From: DUZB01 sp963747555
GTDB taxonomy: Bacteria > Desulfobacterota > DSM-4660 > Desulfatiglandales > Desulfatiglandaceae
Reading direction: 5' to 3'
DNA: 64,000 nucleotides
NCBI GenBank assembly: GCA_963747555.1
Contig: CAVVFZ010000025.1
Location: forward strand, 1-64,000
Below are positions 35,932-46,024 of the stretch, piece by piece; the stretch's first letter is position 1, and each line of letters begins with the position of its first letter. The translations under genes were made by a program, and so were the position numbers. Below the pieces are notes generated by a model. It was not told where the DNA came from. It saw only the letters and a list, made by a program, of their open reading frames with translations, and did no database searches.

Positions 35932-36722
35932 TCAGGTTCTTTTCCCGTGGTAGATTTGCGTGCGGCACTCTTTTTCTTGAGGATGATAAGGGTGATGATG
36001 GCGGAAAGGAGAATAAGGAGCGTCGTAAGCTGTGTTACGGTCATGTCCCCACCCAACAATACGCCCCTGTCATCCCCCCGCAGGCGTTCGATGAAGAGAC
36101 GCGCCGTACTGTGCATGATCAGGAACCAGAGAAAGACCTGGCCGTCAAATCTGCGTCTTGACTGGAGCACCAGAAGGATGCCGAAAATTACCAAACCGCT
36201 GATGGAAGAGTAGATCTGGGTGGGCTGCAGAGGAATGTGGAGGGGCGCCAGGGAATTGGGGTTGGTGAACACAATGCCCAATTCCGAGCTGGTGGGCTTC
36301 CCGTAGCAGCAGCCCGCCATCAGGCATCCGATCCGACCGATGCCCTGTCCCAGGGCTATGGCTGGAGACCAGAGGTCCGCCATTTGCAAGAGGGTGATAT
36401 CGCGTTTGCGTACATAAAGCGCGGAGACAAGAACGACTCCGATGAGCCCTCCCGAAAAGACCAGGCCTCCCTGCCATATCTTGAAGATGTCGAGAGGATT
36501 ATCAACATAGTAGGAAAAATTGATGAGCACGTAGAGGATTCTTGATCCGACAATGGCCGAAATAATGATGAAAAACCCCATATCCATCACATCCTGGGAA
36601 GGGATGCCCCATGACTTTCCGATTCGCACCGTCACCAGGATGCCGGAAAGAAAGCCTATGGCCACGAGAAGACCGTAGGTATGCAGGGTGAAAGGACCTA
36701 TAGTGAAGAGATTGGGAAGCAT
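35928..36722 (-). CDS. lgt: Prolipoprotein diacylglyceryl transferase
   Basis: Adds diacylglycerol to the lipobox Cys of prolipoproteins, in the inner membrane. 264 residues, seven spans; signature GRIGCLMAGCCYGKPT (about 136-151), LHIPLQPTQIYSS, and RLFIERLRGDDRG. 13 bases after lspA, pairing two consecutive lipoprotein maturation steps. Confidence 0.96.
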   Translation of the reverse strand: MLPNLFTIGPFTLHTYGLLVAIGFLSGILVTVRIGKSWGIPSQDVMDMGFFIIISAIVGSRILYVLINFSYYVDNPLDIFKIWQGGLVFSGGLIGVVLVSALYVRKRDITLLQMADLWSPAIALGQGIGRIGCLMAGCCYGKPTSSELGIVFTNPNSLAPLHIPLQPTQIYSSISGLVIFGILLVLQSRRRFDGQVFLWFLIMHSTARLFIERLRGDDRGVLLGGDMTVTQLTTLLILLSAIITLIILKKKSAARKSTTGKEPD

Positions 36723-36735
36723 TATCGGCTCTCCT

Positions 36736-37242
36736 TCACGGTTGCGATGGACGCGCGAAAAGGAGGTTTGCCGCGACCATCAGGGTTCCCACCGTAATGG
36801 CCGCATCGGCTATATTAAACGCGGGCCAGTGGTGGCTTCCCACATAGACATCCAGAAAGTCGATTACTTCGCCGAATCTGAGCCGGTCTATGATGTTGCC
36901 CACGGCTCCGCCAAGAATCAGGGAGAGACTGAGCGTGAAAAATGCACTTTCGTCTTTCATTCGGAAAAACCATGCCAGGAGAAGAACAATGGCGACGGCA
37001 CTCAGGGCAACAAGCAGCCACATCCCGGAGTTCGATTTGGCATGGTTCATGATGCCGAACGCCATCCCTTTGTTTCTCACATGAACCAGATCAAAAAAAC
37101 CCTGGATAACCGGTATGGTTTCGTAGATGGCTATCTTGCTGAGAATGATCTGTTTGGTAAGCTGATCAAGAAATACCACCCCAAGGGCAGGCAGGATCAG
37201 CCAGAGATAATGTCGTCTAACACGTTCAGGCATCGTTTGCAT
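36736..37242 (-). CDS. lspA: Lipoprotein signal peptidase (signal peptidase II)
   Basis: 168-residue aspartic membrane protease, four spans. Catalytic Asp residues in GGAVGNIIDRLRFG and VIDFLDVYVG. VFLDQLTKQI near the N-terminus. Starts inside ileS (46-base overlap from ATG 37242; nine fewer with ATG 37233). Confidence 0.96.
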   Translation of the reverse strand: MQTMPERVRRHYLWLILPALGVVFLDQLTKQIILSKIAIYETIPVIQGFFDLVHVRNKGMAFGIMNHAKSNSGMWLLVALSAVAIVLLLAWFFRMKDESAFFTLSLSLILGGAVGNIIDRLRFGEVIDFLDVYVGSHHWPAFNIADAAITVGTLMVAANLLFARPSQP

Positions 37243-39995
37243 ATGGTTGGATGTTCATCGTTTTGGCCCACGGAAGGCTCACGAATCCAGCACCTTTCAC
37301 ATTTAGGATTTTTTGACGGGGATACGCCGATGACCATGCCGGGGATCTCTTCGCTTTCAAAACCGTTTTCCACCTGGTCTGGTGCCGCCAAATTTACGTC
37401 GGAAACAATAAAGATCGACCTCAGCTGATCGCGGTATGGAGACAGCGTTTCCATAAGAGGGGCAGGGAGACCCAGAACCACCAAGGCATCCAGCGGGTGT
37501 CCGATAACCTTTTCTCTCCTGGCAATTTCAAGCGCTTTGGTGACTTCTTTTCGTACGGAGATGATGCGGCCCCAGCGTTCCATCAGAGCCGGATCCCTGC
37601 AATCTTCATTGAGGGGGAGGAACGTGTCGGCGTGGACGCTCAACGGGCGCTTCCCCTTCATGTATTGCCAGATTTCATCGGCTGTAAAAGAAAGGACCGG
37701 GGCCATGAGCCTCACCAGGACTTCCAGAATTTCGTTCATCGCCGTCTGTGCACTGCGTCGCGCCATGGATTTGGGCGGCGACGTGTACAACCTGTCTTTT
37801 ATGATATCCAGATAGAAGGAGGACAGGTCCAGTACGCAGAAGTTGTGAAGATCGTGGTAGACCAGATGGAATTCAAAACTATTGTAGGCATGTTGGATGC
37901 GTTTGCTTAGTTGTTGCAGGCTGTTAAGGGCCCACAGATCCAGTTCCTCCATCTCGGAGTAGGCTACCTTGTCGGTTTCCGGATCAAAGTCATTCAGGTT
38001 TCCGAGCAGGTAGCGGCAGGTGTTTCGAATCCGCCGGTAGGCTTCGGTCAGGCGCTGAAGAATCTCGGTGGAAAGGCGGATATTGTCCCGATAGTCCTCT
38101 CCTGCGACCCACAACCGCAGGATCTCAGCCCCGTATTGTTTGATCAGCTTCTCGGGGGCAATTACATTGCCGGCCGATTTATGCATGGCCTTTCCCGCGC
38201 CGTCTACCACAAAGCCGTGGGTCAGTACATTTTTATAGGGCGCCTTTTTCCGGGTCCCCACGGAGCACAAAAGGGAGCTGTGAAACCAGCCCCGGTGCTG
38301 GTCGCTTCCTTCGAGATAAAGATCCGCCGGGCTGTCCAGATAGGGCCTGTATTCCATCACCGCGGCATAGCTCACACCCGAATCAAACCACACATCCAGA
38401 ATATCCGTTTCCTTGCGGAATTCTTTTGAGCCGCATTTGGGGCAGACCGACCCTTCAGGCATGAGGTCTTCCACGGAGTGGGTGAACCAGATATCTGCCC
38501 CCGATTTCTCGACCATCTGAGCCACATGATCGATGATCTCCTGAGAAATAATCACCTCATCGCATTCGGAGCAGAAAAATACGGTAATGGGCACTCCCCA
38601 GCTTCGCTGTCGGGAGATGCACCAGTCGGGTCGCTTGGCAATCATGCCCGAAATGCGGTCTTCTCCCCATGAGGGAAACCAGGAAACCGTCTTGATGGCG
38701 TCCAGGGCGTCTTTTCTCAGGCCGGTCTTATCCATGGAGATAAACCACTGTTTTGTCGATCGAAAAATAACCGGTTGTTTGCATCTCCAGCAGTGGGGGT
38801 ATTCGTGGGTGATTTCCTGCTCACGGATAAGAGCCCCCACTTCCTTCAATTTGTCGTTTACCTTCCTGTTTGCTTCAAAGACCTGCATCCCGGCAAAGAA
38901 CTCCACGTCCGGGGTGAAACGTCCTGAGTCGTCCAGCGGAGAATAGGCCTCCAGGCCGTATTTGAGCCCGGTCTCGTAGTCTTCCCGGCCGTGTCCCGGG
39001 GCTGTGTGTACGCAGCCAGTACCTGCTTCCAGCGTGACATAGGGTGCAAGAACGATTCTCGACGGCCGGTCATAGAGCGGATGTTTTGCTTCCAGGTTTT
39101 CAAGATCGATGGGATTGAGCGATCCGAGAACCTCATAGGAATCGATCCCGAAGGTATCCATGCACGCGGAAAGAAGTCCTTCCGCAAGGATCATGACTTC
39201 ATTGTTGCCCGTATCCACTGCCACGTATTCCAGGTCGGGATGAAGGGCCACGGCCAGGTTTGCCGGCAGGGTCCAAGGGGTGGTGGTCCAGATGGCAACC
39301 GAGACCTTTTTCCCTTTCAGCCCGGGAAGAAGCATTTCCAGATTGGAAATCATGGGAAACTTCACAAAGATGGAAGGGGAAGTATGTCCTTCATATTCCA
39401 CCTCGGCTTCGGCAAGGGCGGTCTTGCACGAGATGCACCAGTAGATCGGTTTTTTGCTGCGCACGAGGCTGCCATTGAGGGCAAACTTGCCGAATTCTCG
39501 TACGATAGTGGCTTCGTAAGGGAAATTCATCGTGAGGTAAGGCCGGTTCCACTCGCCCAGGACTCCGAGGCGTTTGAACTCGTTTCGCTGAATGTCGATA
39601 TATTTCTCGGCATACCGACGACAGAATCCTCTGATCTCAGCAAGAGACATCTCCTTTTTCCTGGCGCCCAGTTCTCCGTCCACTTTATGTTCAATGGGAA
39701 GGCCGTGACAGTCCCATCCGGGAACGTAAGGGGTGTCGAACCCGGCCATCTGTTTGGATTTAATAATAATATCTTTCAGGACCTTGTTGAACGCCGTACC
39801 CATGTGGATGTTGCCGTTGGCATAGGGGGGGCCGTCGTGCAACATATACCGTTTGCGCCCATGGGAAGCCTGTCGGATGATTCCGTAAAGATCAATGTTT
39901 TCCCAGCTTTCAAGGATCTGGGGTTCTCTTTGAACCAGATTGGCTTTCATGGGGAATTTCGTTTTTGGCAGATTTAATGTCTCTTTATAGTCCAT
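37197..39995 (-). CDS. ileS: Isoleucyl-tRNA synthetase
   Basis: Start set at ATG 39995, preceded by GGAGG and beginning MDYKETLNLPKTKFPMKA; the frame is open for 135 more bases upstream but that part looks unlike any IleS. 932 residues, the bacterial norm. HIGH motif as HMGT in NGNIHMGTAFNKVL, editing domain, a KMSKS variant (GKAMHKSAGN), and a C-terminal zinc finger CERCWIRE...CKRCLNVL. Leads ileS-lspA-lgt. Confidence 0.97.
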   Translation of the reverse strand: MDYKETLNLPKTKFPMKANLVQREPQILESWENIDLYGIIRQASHGRKRYMLHDGPPYANGNIHMGTAFNKVLKDIIIKSKQMAGFDTPYVPGWDCHGLPIEHKVDGELGARKKEMSLAEIRGFCRRYAEKYIDIQRNEFKRLGVLGEWNRPYLTMNFPYEATIVREFGKFALNGSLVRSKKPIYWCISCKTALAEAEVEYEGHTSPSIFVKFPMISNLEMLLPGLKGKKVSVAIWTTTPWTLPANLAVALHPDLEYVAVDTGNNEVMILAEGLLSACMDTFGIDSYEVLGSLNPIDLENLEAKHPLYDRPSRIVLAPYVTLEAGTGCVHTAPGHGREDYETGLKYGLEAYSPLDDSGRFTPDVEFFAGMQVFEANRKVNDKLKEVGALIREQEITHEYPHCWRCKQPVIFRSTKQWFISMDKTGLRKDALDAIKTVSWFPSWGEDRISGMIAKRPDWCISRQRSWGVPITVFFCSECDEVIISQEIIDHVAQMVEKSGADIWFTHSVEDLMPEGSVCPKCGSKEFRKETDILDVWFDSGVSYAAVMEYRPYLDSPADLYLEGSDQHRGWFHSSLLCSVGTRKKAPYKNVLTHGFVVDGAGKAMHKSAGNVIAPEKLIKQYGAEILRLWVAGEDYRDNIRLSTEILQRLTEAYRRIRNTCRYLLGNLNDFDPETDKVAYSEMEELDLWALNSLQQLSKRIQHAYNSFEFHLVYHDLHNFCVLDLSSFYLDIIKDRLYTSPPKSMARRSAQTAMNEILEVLVRLMAPVLSFTADEIWQYMKGKRPLSVHADTFLPLNEDCRDPALMERWGRIISVRKEVTKALEIARREKVIGHPLDALVVLGLPAPLMETLSPYRDQLRSIFIVSDVNLAAPDQVENGFESEEIPGMVIGVSPSKNPKCERCWIREPSVGQNDEHPTICKRCLNVLDDIISG

Positions 39996-40278
39996 TACAG
40001 CGTTCCTCCAGAAATTATGATAAACAATCAAATTAGCAGAAAGATTAGAACAAGTCAATTGCTGAAATCGCCCGTCAGGGATTGTCATTTTGGTTCTTTG
40101 ACCGCAACCGGCCATAGGGCTCTCTTCCAAAACCTCTGTAAATAAGATCTGGATCTTGCAAACCTTTTCCTGTATCCTTCCACACGAAATTGTTTATAAA
40201 GGTGGACGCCGTTCTTCGCTATATTCGCTCTACTGGTTTAGGAAAATGAAGAGGGAACAGATTCATCAGGACACTTTC

Positions 40279-43239
40279 ATGGCTCGGTCTCCTTTTGAGA
40301 AGGCCCTTTCCTGGGTGGTACGCCGACCTTTTACGGTGCTGGTGGTCATTGCCCTCATAACCGCTCTTTTCGCATGGAAACTGCCTCATCTGCGAATCGG
40401 GACCTCCATTTACGATCTCGTCATAAAGAACCTGCCTGAAACACGTCAATACCAGAGATTTCAGGAAAATTTTGAATCCGATGAAATCATTCGCATCGTA
40501 ATTAGAAGCAAGAACGTGTTTGATCCGGCCACCTTCAAGGTGATTGAAAAGCTCTCGGACGAGGCATCCCGGATAAAGGGGGTCAGGCGTGTAATCGGTC
40601 TTCCAGACATCAGGCGCACGGTGAGCAAGACCGAAAGCTGGAACTTGCAGCAATTCGCCGATTTCTTGTCCCCCGTGGACCTTTTTCAGCGAAATCTCAT
40701 TTCGAAAGACCAACGCTCCACGATTCTTACGCTGGTTTTACACAAGCAGGCTTCCAGCAAAAACGTCCTCGATGAAGTGGAAAAACTCATCAGCCGGGTT
40801 CCGGGGAATCTCACCGTTTACCAAACCGGTCTACCGCTGGTTTCCGATGCCCTCTCAGAATATACTTCTCTCGATTTCAAAAGACTCCCACCCGTCACTT
40901 TGATTGTGATCGCTCTCATCCTCTTTCTCTTATTCCGCAATGTGGCGTGCCTGGTTCTTCCGCTCATGACCGTCATTCTAACCCAGATATGGACCTTCGG
41001 TCTCATGGCGTGGCTGAGAATTCCGCTGTCCATGATGACCATGATCGTACCCATATTCCTGATCGCCGTGGGTACGGCTTACTGCCTTCATATCTGTTCG
41101 GAATACATGAAATGCGCGAAGGATGCTTCCTCTGCACGGGAAGCTGCGTACAATTCCTTTCGGCTATTGACTTTCCCCACCGTTTTGGCCGTAACCACCA
41201 CGATTATCGGAGTTGGATCGCTTTTTATCAACCGCATTACGGCGATCCGGGAGTTTGCCCTTTTTTCCTGCTTCGGGATGCTGAGCCTTTTGTTCATCAT
41301 GCTGACGGCGTTTCCGGCGGCCATGACCCTTTTTCCCATCCCTTCCGCCGAGCGAAAGCCGTCCTGGGCGGGACTGGCCGGCCTGGATCGGTTTTTCCAG
41401 ATGCTTTTAGGGAAGATCATCGCTATCAATATCCGGCGCCAGAGGACTACTTTCTTTTTCCTTATTGCCCTGCTTCTCTTTTGTGTCGCAGGGATTTTTC
41501 GCATCCGCGTGGAGACCAATCCGGTGGAGTATTTTAAACGCGATGTGCCGGTCAGCCGGCATTTTCATGATATATATCGTGATCTTTCCGGGAGCTTCCC
41601 TATGAATGTGCTCCTTTCTGGCAGCGGGGAGGATTTCTTTGAAGATCTGAAAAACATTCGTGAAATAGCCCGTCTGCAGAAATATCTCGAAACCTTGCCC
41701 GGGGTGGATAAGACGATCTCCTTTGTCGACTACCTGAAACTGGTCAACTATACGCTGAACCGATATGAGCCGAAATATTATTCGCTGCCGGAAGAGACCT
41801 TTGAACTGCGCATACTGATCAACAACTACAAGAGCCTTCTTGGCGAAGATATGCTGCTCCGATTTATGAAGCCCGATTTCAGCCTGACAAATATCCTGAT
41901 GCTGACCCATATCTCAAGTTCCAGGGATTTTCTTGAGACCAAAAAGAAGATCCTTCGGGAAGTGAAGGCCGACTTCCCCGATACGCTGAAGTGTGAAGTG
42001 ACCGGACTGGGAGTGGCCATATCGGCCAGCAGCGAAATTCTCACCAGCGGACAGGTGAAAAGCCTTTCCATTACGCTGGCATTGATCTTTATGGTCATGA
42101 TTCTTCTCTTCCTTTCAGGCAAAGTAGGGCTGGTGGCCATCGCCGTTAATCTTTTCCCCATCGTGGTCAGTTTCGGCCTGATGGGCTGGCTTAACGTACA
42201 TCTTTCCGTGGTGACCAGCCTCATCGCCAGCATTGCCATCGGATTGGCCGTGGATGACACGATCCATTATCTTTTCAGGTACAATAATGAGTTCAGGAAG
42301 GACCCGGACAAAGATAGGGCACTCACCAATACGATTCTTTCCGTGGGGAGACCCATGATCTTTACCACCCTGACCATCAGCTGCGGGTTTTCTATCCTTC
42401 TTTTCTCCCATTTCGCGCCTACCTCCCTTTTCGGTCTCATGATGCTCATCACCATGTTTGCCGCGCTTGTGGGGGATATCATTATTCTGCCTGCACTCAT
42501 GCTGCATGTGGAGCTGGTCACGGCCTGGGATTTGCTCAAGTGGATTCCGACGATGAGCGGAATGCCTCCGGGCGTTGCGCATGAAATCAGGCAGCCTTTG
42601 AACGCCATTAAACTGGGAAACGATTTCCTGAAGATGATGCTCAGAAAAGGGCAGCCCATTTCGGATCAACAGCTCAACAACGTGGTTCATGAAATAGACA
42701 GGCAGGTGGACCGTGCGTCAGGGATCATCACCAGGCTCATCGAAATCGGACAAGGCTCCACTTTTGAAAGCGAACCTGTGGATATTAATCATCCCATTCG
42801 TGAGACACTGGGGATTGTAGAAAATGAACTGCCCCTGGAGAATATCGCCATTAAGATGGAGCTTGAGGAAGGATTGCCGCCCATCGTGGGGAATAACCGA
42901 CGAATAGCGCAGATTTTTTTCAGCCTCCTTTCCAATGCGCGCGAGGCGATCCATGAAAAGATTCAAACAGATCCGAACGTCACGAATGGCGTCATAGAGA
43001 TCAAGACATTCCGGGAAGGCAACCGGGTTGTTGCCCTGGTAACCGATTCAGGTGTGGGGATTCCTCCCTACGCAAGAGACAGAATTTTCGAGCCTTTCTT
43101 TTCTTCAAAAGAAAAGGGGAAGGGGCTCGGTCTGGCAATCAGCCGACAGATCATAAGGGCCTACAGGGGAAAAATTGAAGTGAAGAGTGAAGTTGGCGTA
43201 GGAACCACCATTAAACTGAGCTTTCCCGTAACCCAGTGA
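40279..43239 (+). CDS. RND/MMPL-type transporter fused to a histidine kinase
   Basis: Start chosen at ATG 40279 (AGGA eight bases upstream); ATG 40246 is possible. About 986 residues. The first 745 are an RND/MMPL exporter in two halves: span near 18-38, a large periplasmic loop, five spans about 225-390, then a second span near 405-430, loop, and spans to about 740, with GLAVDDTIHYLFR in the second half. The chain then runs straight into a kinase: H-box PGVAHEIRQPLNAIKLGNDF (His about 768), N-box LLSNAREAIHEK, DSGVGIPP and GKGLGLAISRQI. No receiver domain. Divergent from ileS. A transport protein acting as sensor input is the likely reading. Confidence 0.9.
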   Translation: MARSPFEKALSWVVRRPFTVLVVIALITALFAWKLPHLRIGTSIYDLVIKNLPETRQYQRFQENFESDEIIRIVIRSKNVFDPATFKVIEKLSDEASRIKGVRRVIGLPDIRRTVSKTESWNLQQFADFLSPVDLFQRNLISKDQRSTILTLVLHKQASSKNVLDEVEKLISRVPGNLTVYQTGLPLVSDALSEYTSLDFKRLPPVTLIVIALILFLLFRNVACLVLPLMTVILTQIWTFGLMAWLRIPLSMMTMIVPIFLIAVGTAYCLHICSEYMKCAKDASSAREAAYNSFRLLTFPTVLAVTTTIIGVGSLFINRITAIREFALFSCFGMLSLLFIMLTAFPAAMTLFPIPSAERKPSWAGLAGLDRFFQMLLGKIIAINIRRQRTTFFFLIALLLFCVAGIFRIRVETNPVEYFKRDVPVSRHFHDIYRDLSGSFPMNVLLSGSGEDFFEDLKNIREIARLQKYLETLPGVDKTISFVDYLKLVNYTLNRYEPKYYSLPEETFELRILINNYKSLLGEDMLLRFMKPDFSLTNILMLTHISSSRDFLETKKKILREVKADFPDTLKCEVTGLGVAISASSEILTSGQVKSLSITLALIFMVMILLFLSGKVGLVAIAVNLFPIVVSFGLMGWLNVHLSVVTSLIASIAIGLAVDDTIHYLFRYNNEFRKDPDKDRALTNTILSVGRPMIFTTLTISCGFSILLFSHFAPTSLFGLMMLITMFAALVGDIIILPALMLHVELVTAWDLLKWIPTMSGMPPGVAHEIRQPLNAIKLGNDFLKMMLRKGQPISDQQLNNVVHEIDRQVDRASGIITRLIEIGQGSTFESEPVDINHPIRETLGIVENELPLENIAIKMELEEGLPPIVGNNRRIAQIFFSLLSNAREAIHEKIQTDPNVTNGVIEIKTFREGNRVVALVTDSGVGIPPYARDRIFEPFFSSKEKGKGLGLAISRQIIRAYRGKIEVKSEVGVGTTIKLSFPVTQ

Positions 43240-43280
43240 TGTCGACCGGTTCCCGTCACCCGTCATAGGAATCAGATGCG

Positions 43281-43354
43281 GCAGCAAAAAGGACCTCGTG
43301 ACGGAATGGCTTCCTGACGCTGTATTTCGCTGCCGGGGAATTTGAATAGGATAC
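43281..43354 (-). repeat. Dispersed palindromic repeat, copy 4
   Basis: On the minus strand GTATCCTATTCAAATTCCCC at the left, then GCCATTCCGTCACGAGGTCC and TTTTTGCTGC. Same order as copies 2 and 3. Confidence 0.75.
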
Positions 43355-43432
43355 CGTGGAACCTATTTTTCTGTTGCATATATTCGCCGCTTATTCGAAA
43401 GTAATGCTTAAAAAGGAAGAAAGGAGAAAAAA

Positions 43433-44371
43433 ATGTCCAAGACGGTTTACTGGATACAGGGAGGAGGATGCGGCGGAGACACGTGGTCCTTTCTGAACGC
43501 GGAATCTCCCGACCTGATCGAGCTTATCGAGATGCTCCCCATTGAAGTGCTTTGGCATCCGGCCCTGTCCGCGCTCAATCCTGCGGAGATTCAAAGGCTC
43601 AACGAAAGCATTATGGAGGACAGGCAACCCATCGATATCCTTTGTGTTGAGGGATCTATCATTCAAGGCCCGTCCAATACGGGGCTTGCGGATACGGTCT
43701 TGGGCAAACCGAAGAAAGACCTCGTCCGGGCCCTTGCCTATAAGGCTTCCTATGTGATTGCGGTTGGTACGTGTGCCAGTTTCGGGGGGTTCGGTGCGGA
43801 CCACGAAGCGGAATCGACCGGGGTGCAATTTCATAAATACGGATCCGGTGGATTCCTTGGCAGGAACTTCAGGAGCAAAAGCGGCCTGCCTGTGATCAAT
43901 CTTCCCGGTTGCCCGTGTCATTGCGATGTGCTGGCCGGAACTCTTACGGCGGTGGTCAACGAAACGGCCCTGGAACTGAATGAACAGCATTGTCCCATGG
44001 ACTGGTACAGGATCATGGTTCATCAGGGGTGCACCAGGAATGAGTACCATGAATATCGGGTCGAAGAAAAGCGATTCGGCGAAAAGGGATGCCTTTTTTT
44101 CTACATGGGCTGTCAGGGTCCCCTTGTCACAGGCCCCTGCAACAAGATCCTCTGGAACAGGCGTTCTTCCAAGACCAGGGTCGGGGTTCCCTGTTTTGGT
44201 TGTACACGCCCTGATTTTCCTCAGCATTATCCCTTTTTTAAGACACGCAACATAGAAGGGATTCCCATTGAACTGCCGGCGGGAGTGAGCCGTGCTCACT
44301 ATATGGCCTACAAGGGTATGGCTGCTGCGGCAGCTCCCAAGAGACTCATCAAACGAAAGTCCGGGATATAG
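43433..44371 (+). CDS. [NiFe] hydrogenase small subunit, group 2/1h-like, cytosolic
   Basis: 312 residues with no Tat signal, so cytosolic. The N-terminal cluster motif is QGGGCGGDTWSF (Cys13, Asp16), where most hydrogenases have a second Cys; Asn or Asp there is seen in cyanobacterial HupS and actinobacterial enzymes. Other cluster ligands are present: GTCASFGGFG, LPGCPCHCDVLAGTL, VHQGCTRNEYHEY, GCLFFYMGCQGP, and PCFGCTRPDFPQH. Passes electrons from the NiFe site. AAGGAG before ATG. Directly followed by the large subunit. Confidence 0.92.
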   Translation: MSKTVYWIQGGGCGGDTWSFLNAESPDLIELIEMLPIEVLWHPALSALNPAEIQRLNESIMEDRQPIDILCVEGSIIQGPSNTGLADTVLGKPKKDLVRALAYKASYVIAVGTCASFGGFGADHEAESTGVQFHKYGSGGFLGRNFRSKSGLPVINLPGCPCHCDVLAGTLTAVVNETALELNEQHCPMDWYRIMVHQGCTRNEYHEYRVEEKRFGEKGCLFFYMGCQGPLVTGPCNKILWNRRSSKTRVGVPCFGCTRPDFPQHYPFFKTRNIEGIPIELPAGVSRAHYMAYKGMAAAAAPKRLIKRKSGI

Positions 44372-44374
44372 ATT

Positions 44375-45913
44375 ATGGGCATAAAAAAGATTCAGGTTTT
44401 GCCATTAAACAGGGTAGAAGGTGATCTGGAGCTCCATCTGGAAATAGAGGATCAGGTGGTATCCGAGGCCAGAAGCATCGGGACGATGTATCGCGGCTTT
44501 GAAAACCTTCTCAGAGGACGTGCTCCTTTGGACGGGCTGGTTATTACGCCGAGGGTATGCGGAATTTGCAGCACTTCCCATTTGAAAGCGGCCACCAAGG
44601 CGCTGGACATGATTTTCAAGGTCCATGTTCCGGATGACGCCATACGGGTGAGAAACATTACCCTGATGGCGGAACAACTTCAAAATGACTTGCGGCATAC
44701 ATTTCTGCTCTTCATGCCTGACTTTGCCAGGTCTGCCTACAAAGGTCGTTCTTTTTTTGAGGAGGCTGTAGCCCGTTACCTGCCGCTCAAAGGAGAAACC
44801 GCTGTCCGCACGATCCGCGAAACGAAAAAAATAGTTGAAATTATAGCCATACTTGGAGGTCAATGGCCGCATTCCTCTTTCATGGTTCCGGGAGGAGTGG
44901 TATCTGTTCCCGGCCAGAATGATATCAACCAGTGTCGTAGTTTATTGTCAAATTTCAGGCGGTGGTACGAGAAGAGGGTGCTTGGGTGTACACTGGCGCG
45001 TTGGAAGGAAATAAGGAGTTCGAGAGACCTGGAGGCCTGGTACGATGAGGACCGTGCCCATCAGGAGGGGGATCTTGGTTTTTTTATGCAAATATCCAAT
45101 GAGATCGGACTATACAACCTTGGAAAAGGGCACAATAATTTTGTCAGTTTCGGCTCCTTTGAGATGCCGGGAGACACGGTGATGGCAAGGGCCACGGACG
45201 AAGATCATCTTTTCCCATCAGGTTTTTCTCTTGATGGCGTACGATATCCGTTCCAACAGGAAAAAGTATCTGAAGATGTGGCCTTTTCCTATTTCAGGGA
45301 CGTTAACGGCCCGGGGCATCCTTTTGAAGGGCAAACAGTCATAGAGGAGCCCGGCAGAAAGAAAGTTGGGTATTCCTGGTCAAAGGCGCCTCGCTACGAC
45401 GGATATCCCGCCGAGACCGGCCCCCTGGCGGAATCGTTTATGGCGGCTAATCCACTGTTTTCCGACCTCTTGAAGAAAAGCGGTTCCAATGCCTTTCTGC
45501 GTCAGCTGGCCCGCCTGGTAAGACCCGCGTATGTCATGCCCGCGCTCGATTGCTGGCTCAAGGAAATCGTCCCGGGAAATGAAAATTTCTACAGGAAGAA
45601 CGAGCAGCAGGAAAACGGTCGGGGGTTTGGTCTGATCCAGGCGCATAGAGGCGCCCTTGGCCATTGGGTGGAGCTGGAAGACGGGAAAATTTCCAACTAT
45701 CAGATTATCACCCCAACGGCCTGGAACGGATCTCCACGGGACGGCAGAGGGGTAAGGGGACCCTGGGAAGAGGCAATCGTGGGAACGCAGATAAGGGACC
45801 CGGATGATCCTGTGGAAATCGGGCATATCGTCCGTTCCTTTGATCCTTGTCTGGTATGCTGCGTTCATGTACTGGATGGTCGCGGGAACAAAAAAACGGT
45901 GAAAATTCTGTGA
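44375..45913 (+). CDS. [NiFe] hydrogenase large subunit
   Basis: 512 residues. Nickel ligands in RVCGICSTSH (Cys62, Cys65) and DPCLVCCVH (Cys492, Cys495). A 14-residue extension after His498 (VLDGRGNKKTVKIL) implies processing by an endopeptidase, unlike HoxC-type sensors, which lack it. EGDLELHLEI fits the N-terminal large-subunit block. Three bases after the small subunit. No maturation or electron-partner genes follow; instead come a PAS kinase and receiver, as in putative sensory group 2 hydrogenases. Confidence 0.92.
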   Translation: MGIKKIQVLPLNRVEGDLELHLEIEDQVVSEARSIGTMYRGFENLLRGRAPLDGLVITPRVCGICSTSHLKAATKALDMIFKVHVPDDAIRVRNITLMAEQLQNDLRHTFLLFMPDFARSAYKGRSFFEEAVARYLPLKGETAVRTIRETKKIVEIIAILGGQWPHSSFMVPGGVVSVPGQNDINQCRSLLSNFRRWYEKRVLGCTLARWKEIRSSRDLEAWYDEDRAHQEGDLGFFMQISNEIGLYNLGKGHNNFVSFGSFEMPGDTVMARATDEDHLFPSGFSLDGVRYPFQQEKVSEDVAFSYFRDVNGPGHPFEGQTVIEEPGRKKVGYSWSKAPRYDGYPAETGPLAESFMAANPLFSDLLKKSGSNAFLRQLARLVRPAYVMPALDCWLKEIVPGNENFYRKNEQQENGRGFGLIQAHRGALGHWVELEDGKISNYQIITPTAWNGSPRDGRGVRGPWEEAIVGTQIRDPDDPVEIGHIVRSFDPCLVCCVHVLDGRGNKKTVKIL

Positions 45914-46024
45914 TTATGGTAGAGAAAGAACATGTAAGGCTGCTTATTTTTAGGCTAACGGCTAAGAGCTGATTGCGGTTTTCAGGTAAGAAAGAATGAT
46001 TGGATAACACAGGGACCTCAGAAA

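Noticed and set aside
43355..43432. Sigma54 promoter before the hydrogenase (TGGAAC...TTGCA)
   Set aside because: GG to GC distance is 16 bases rather than 10.
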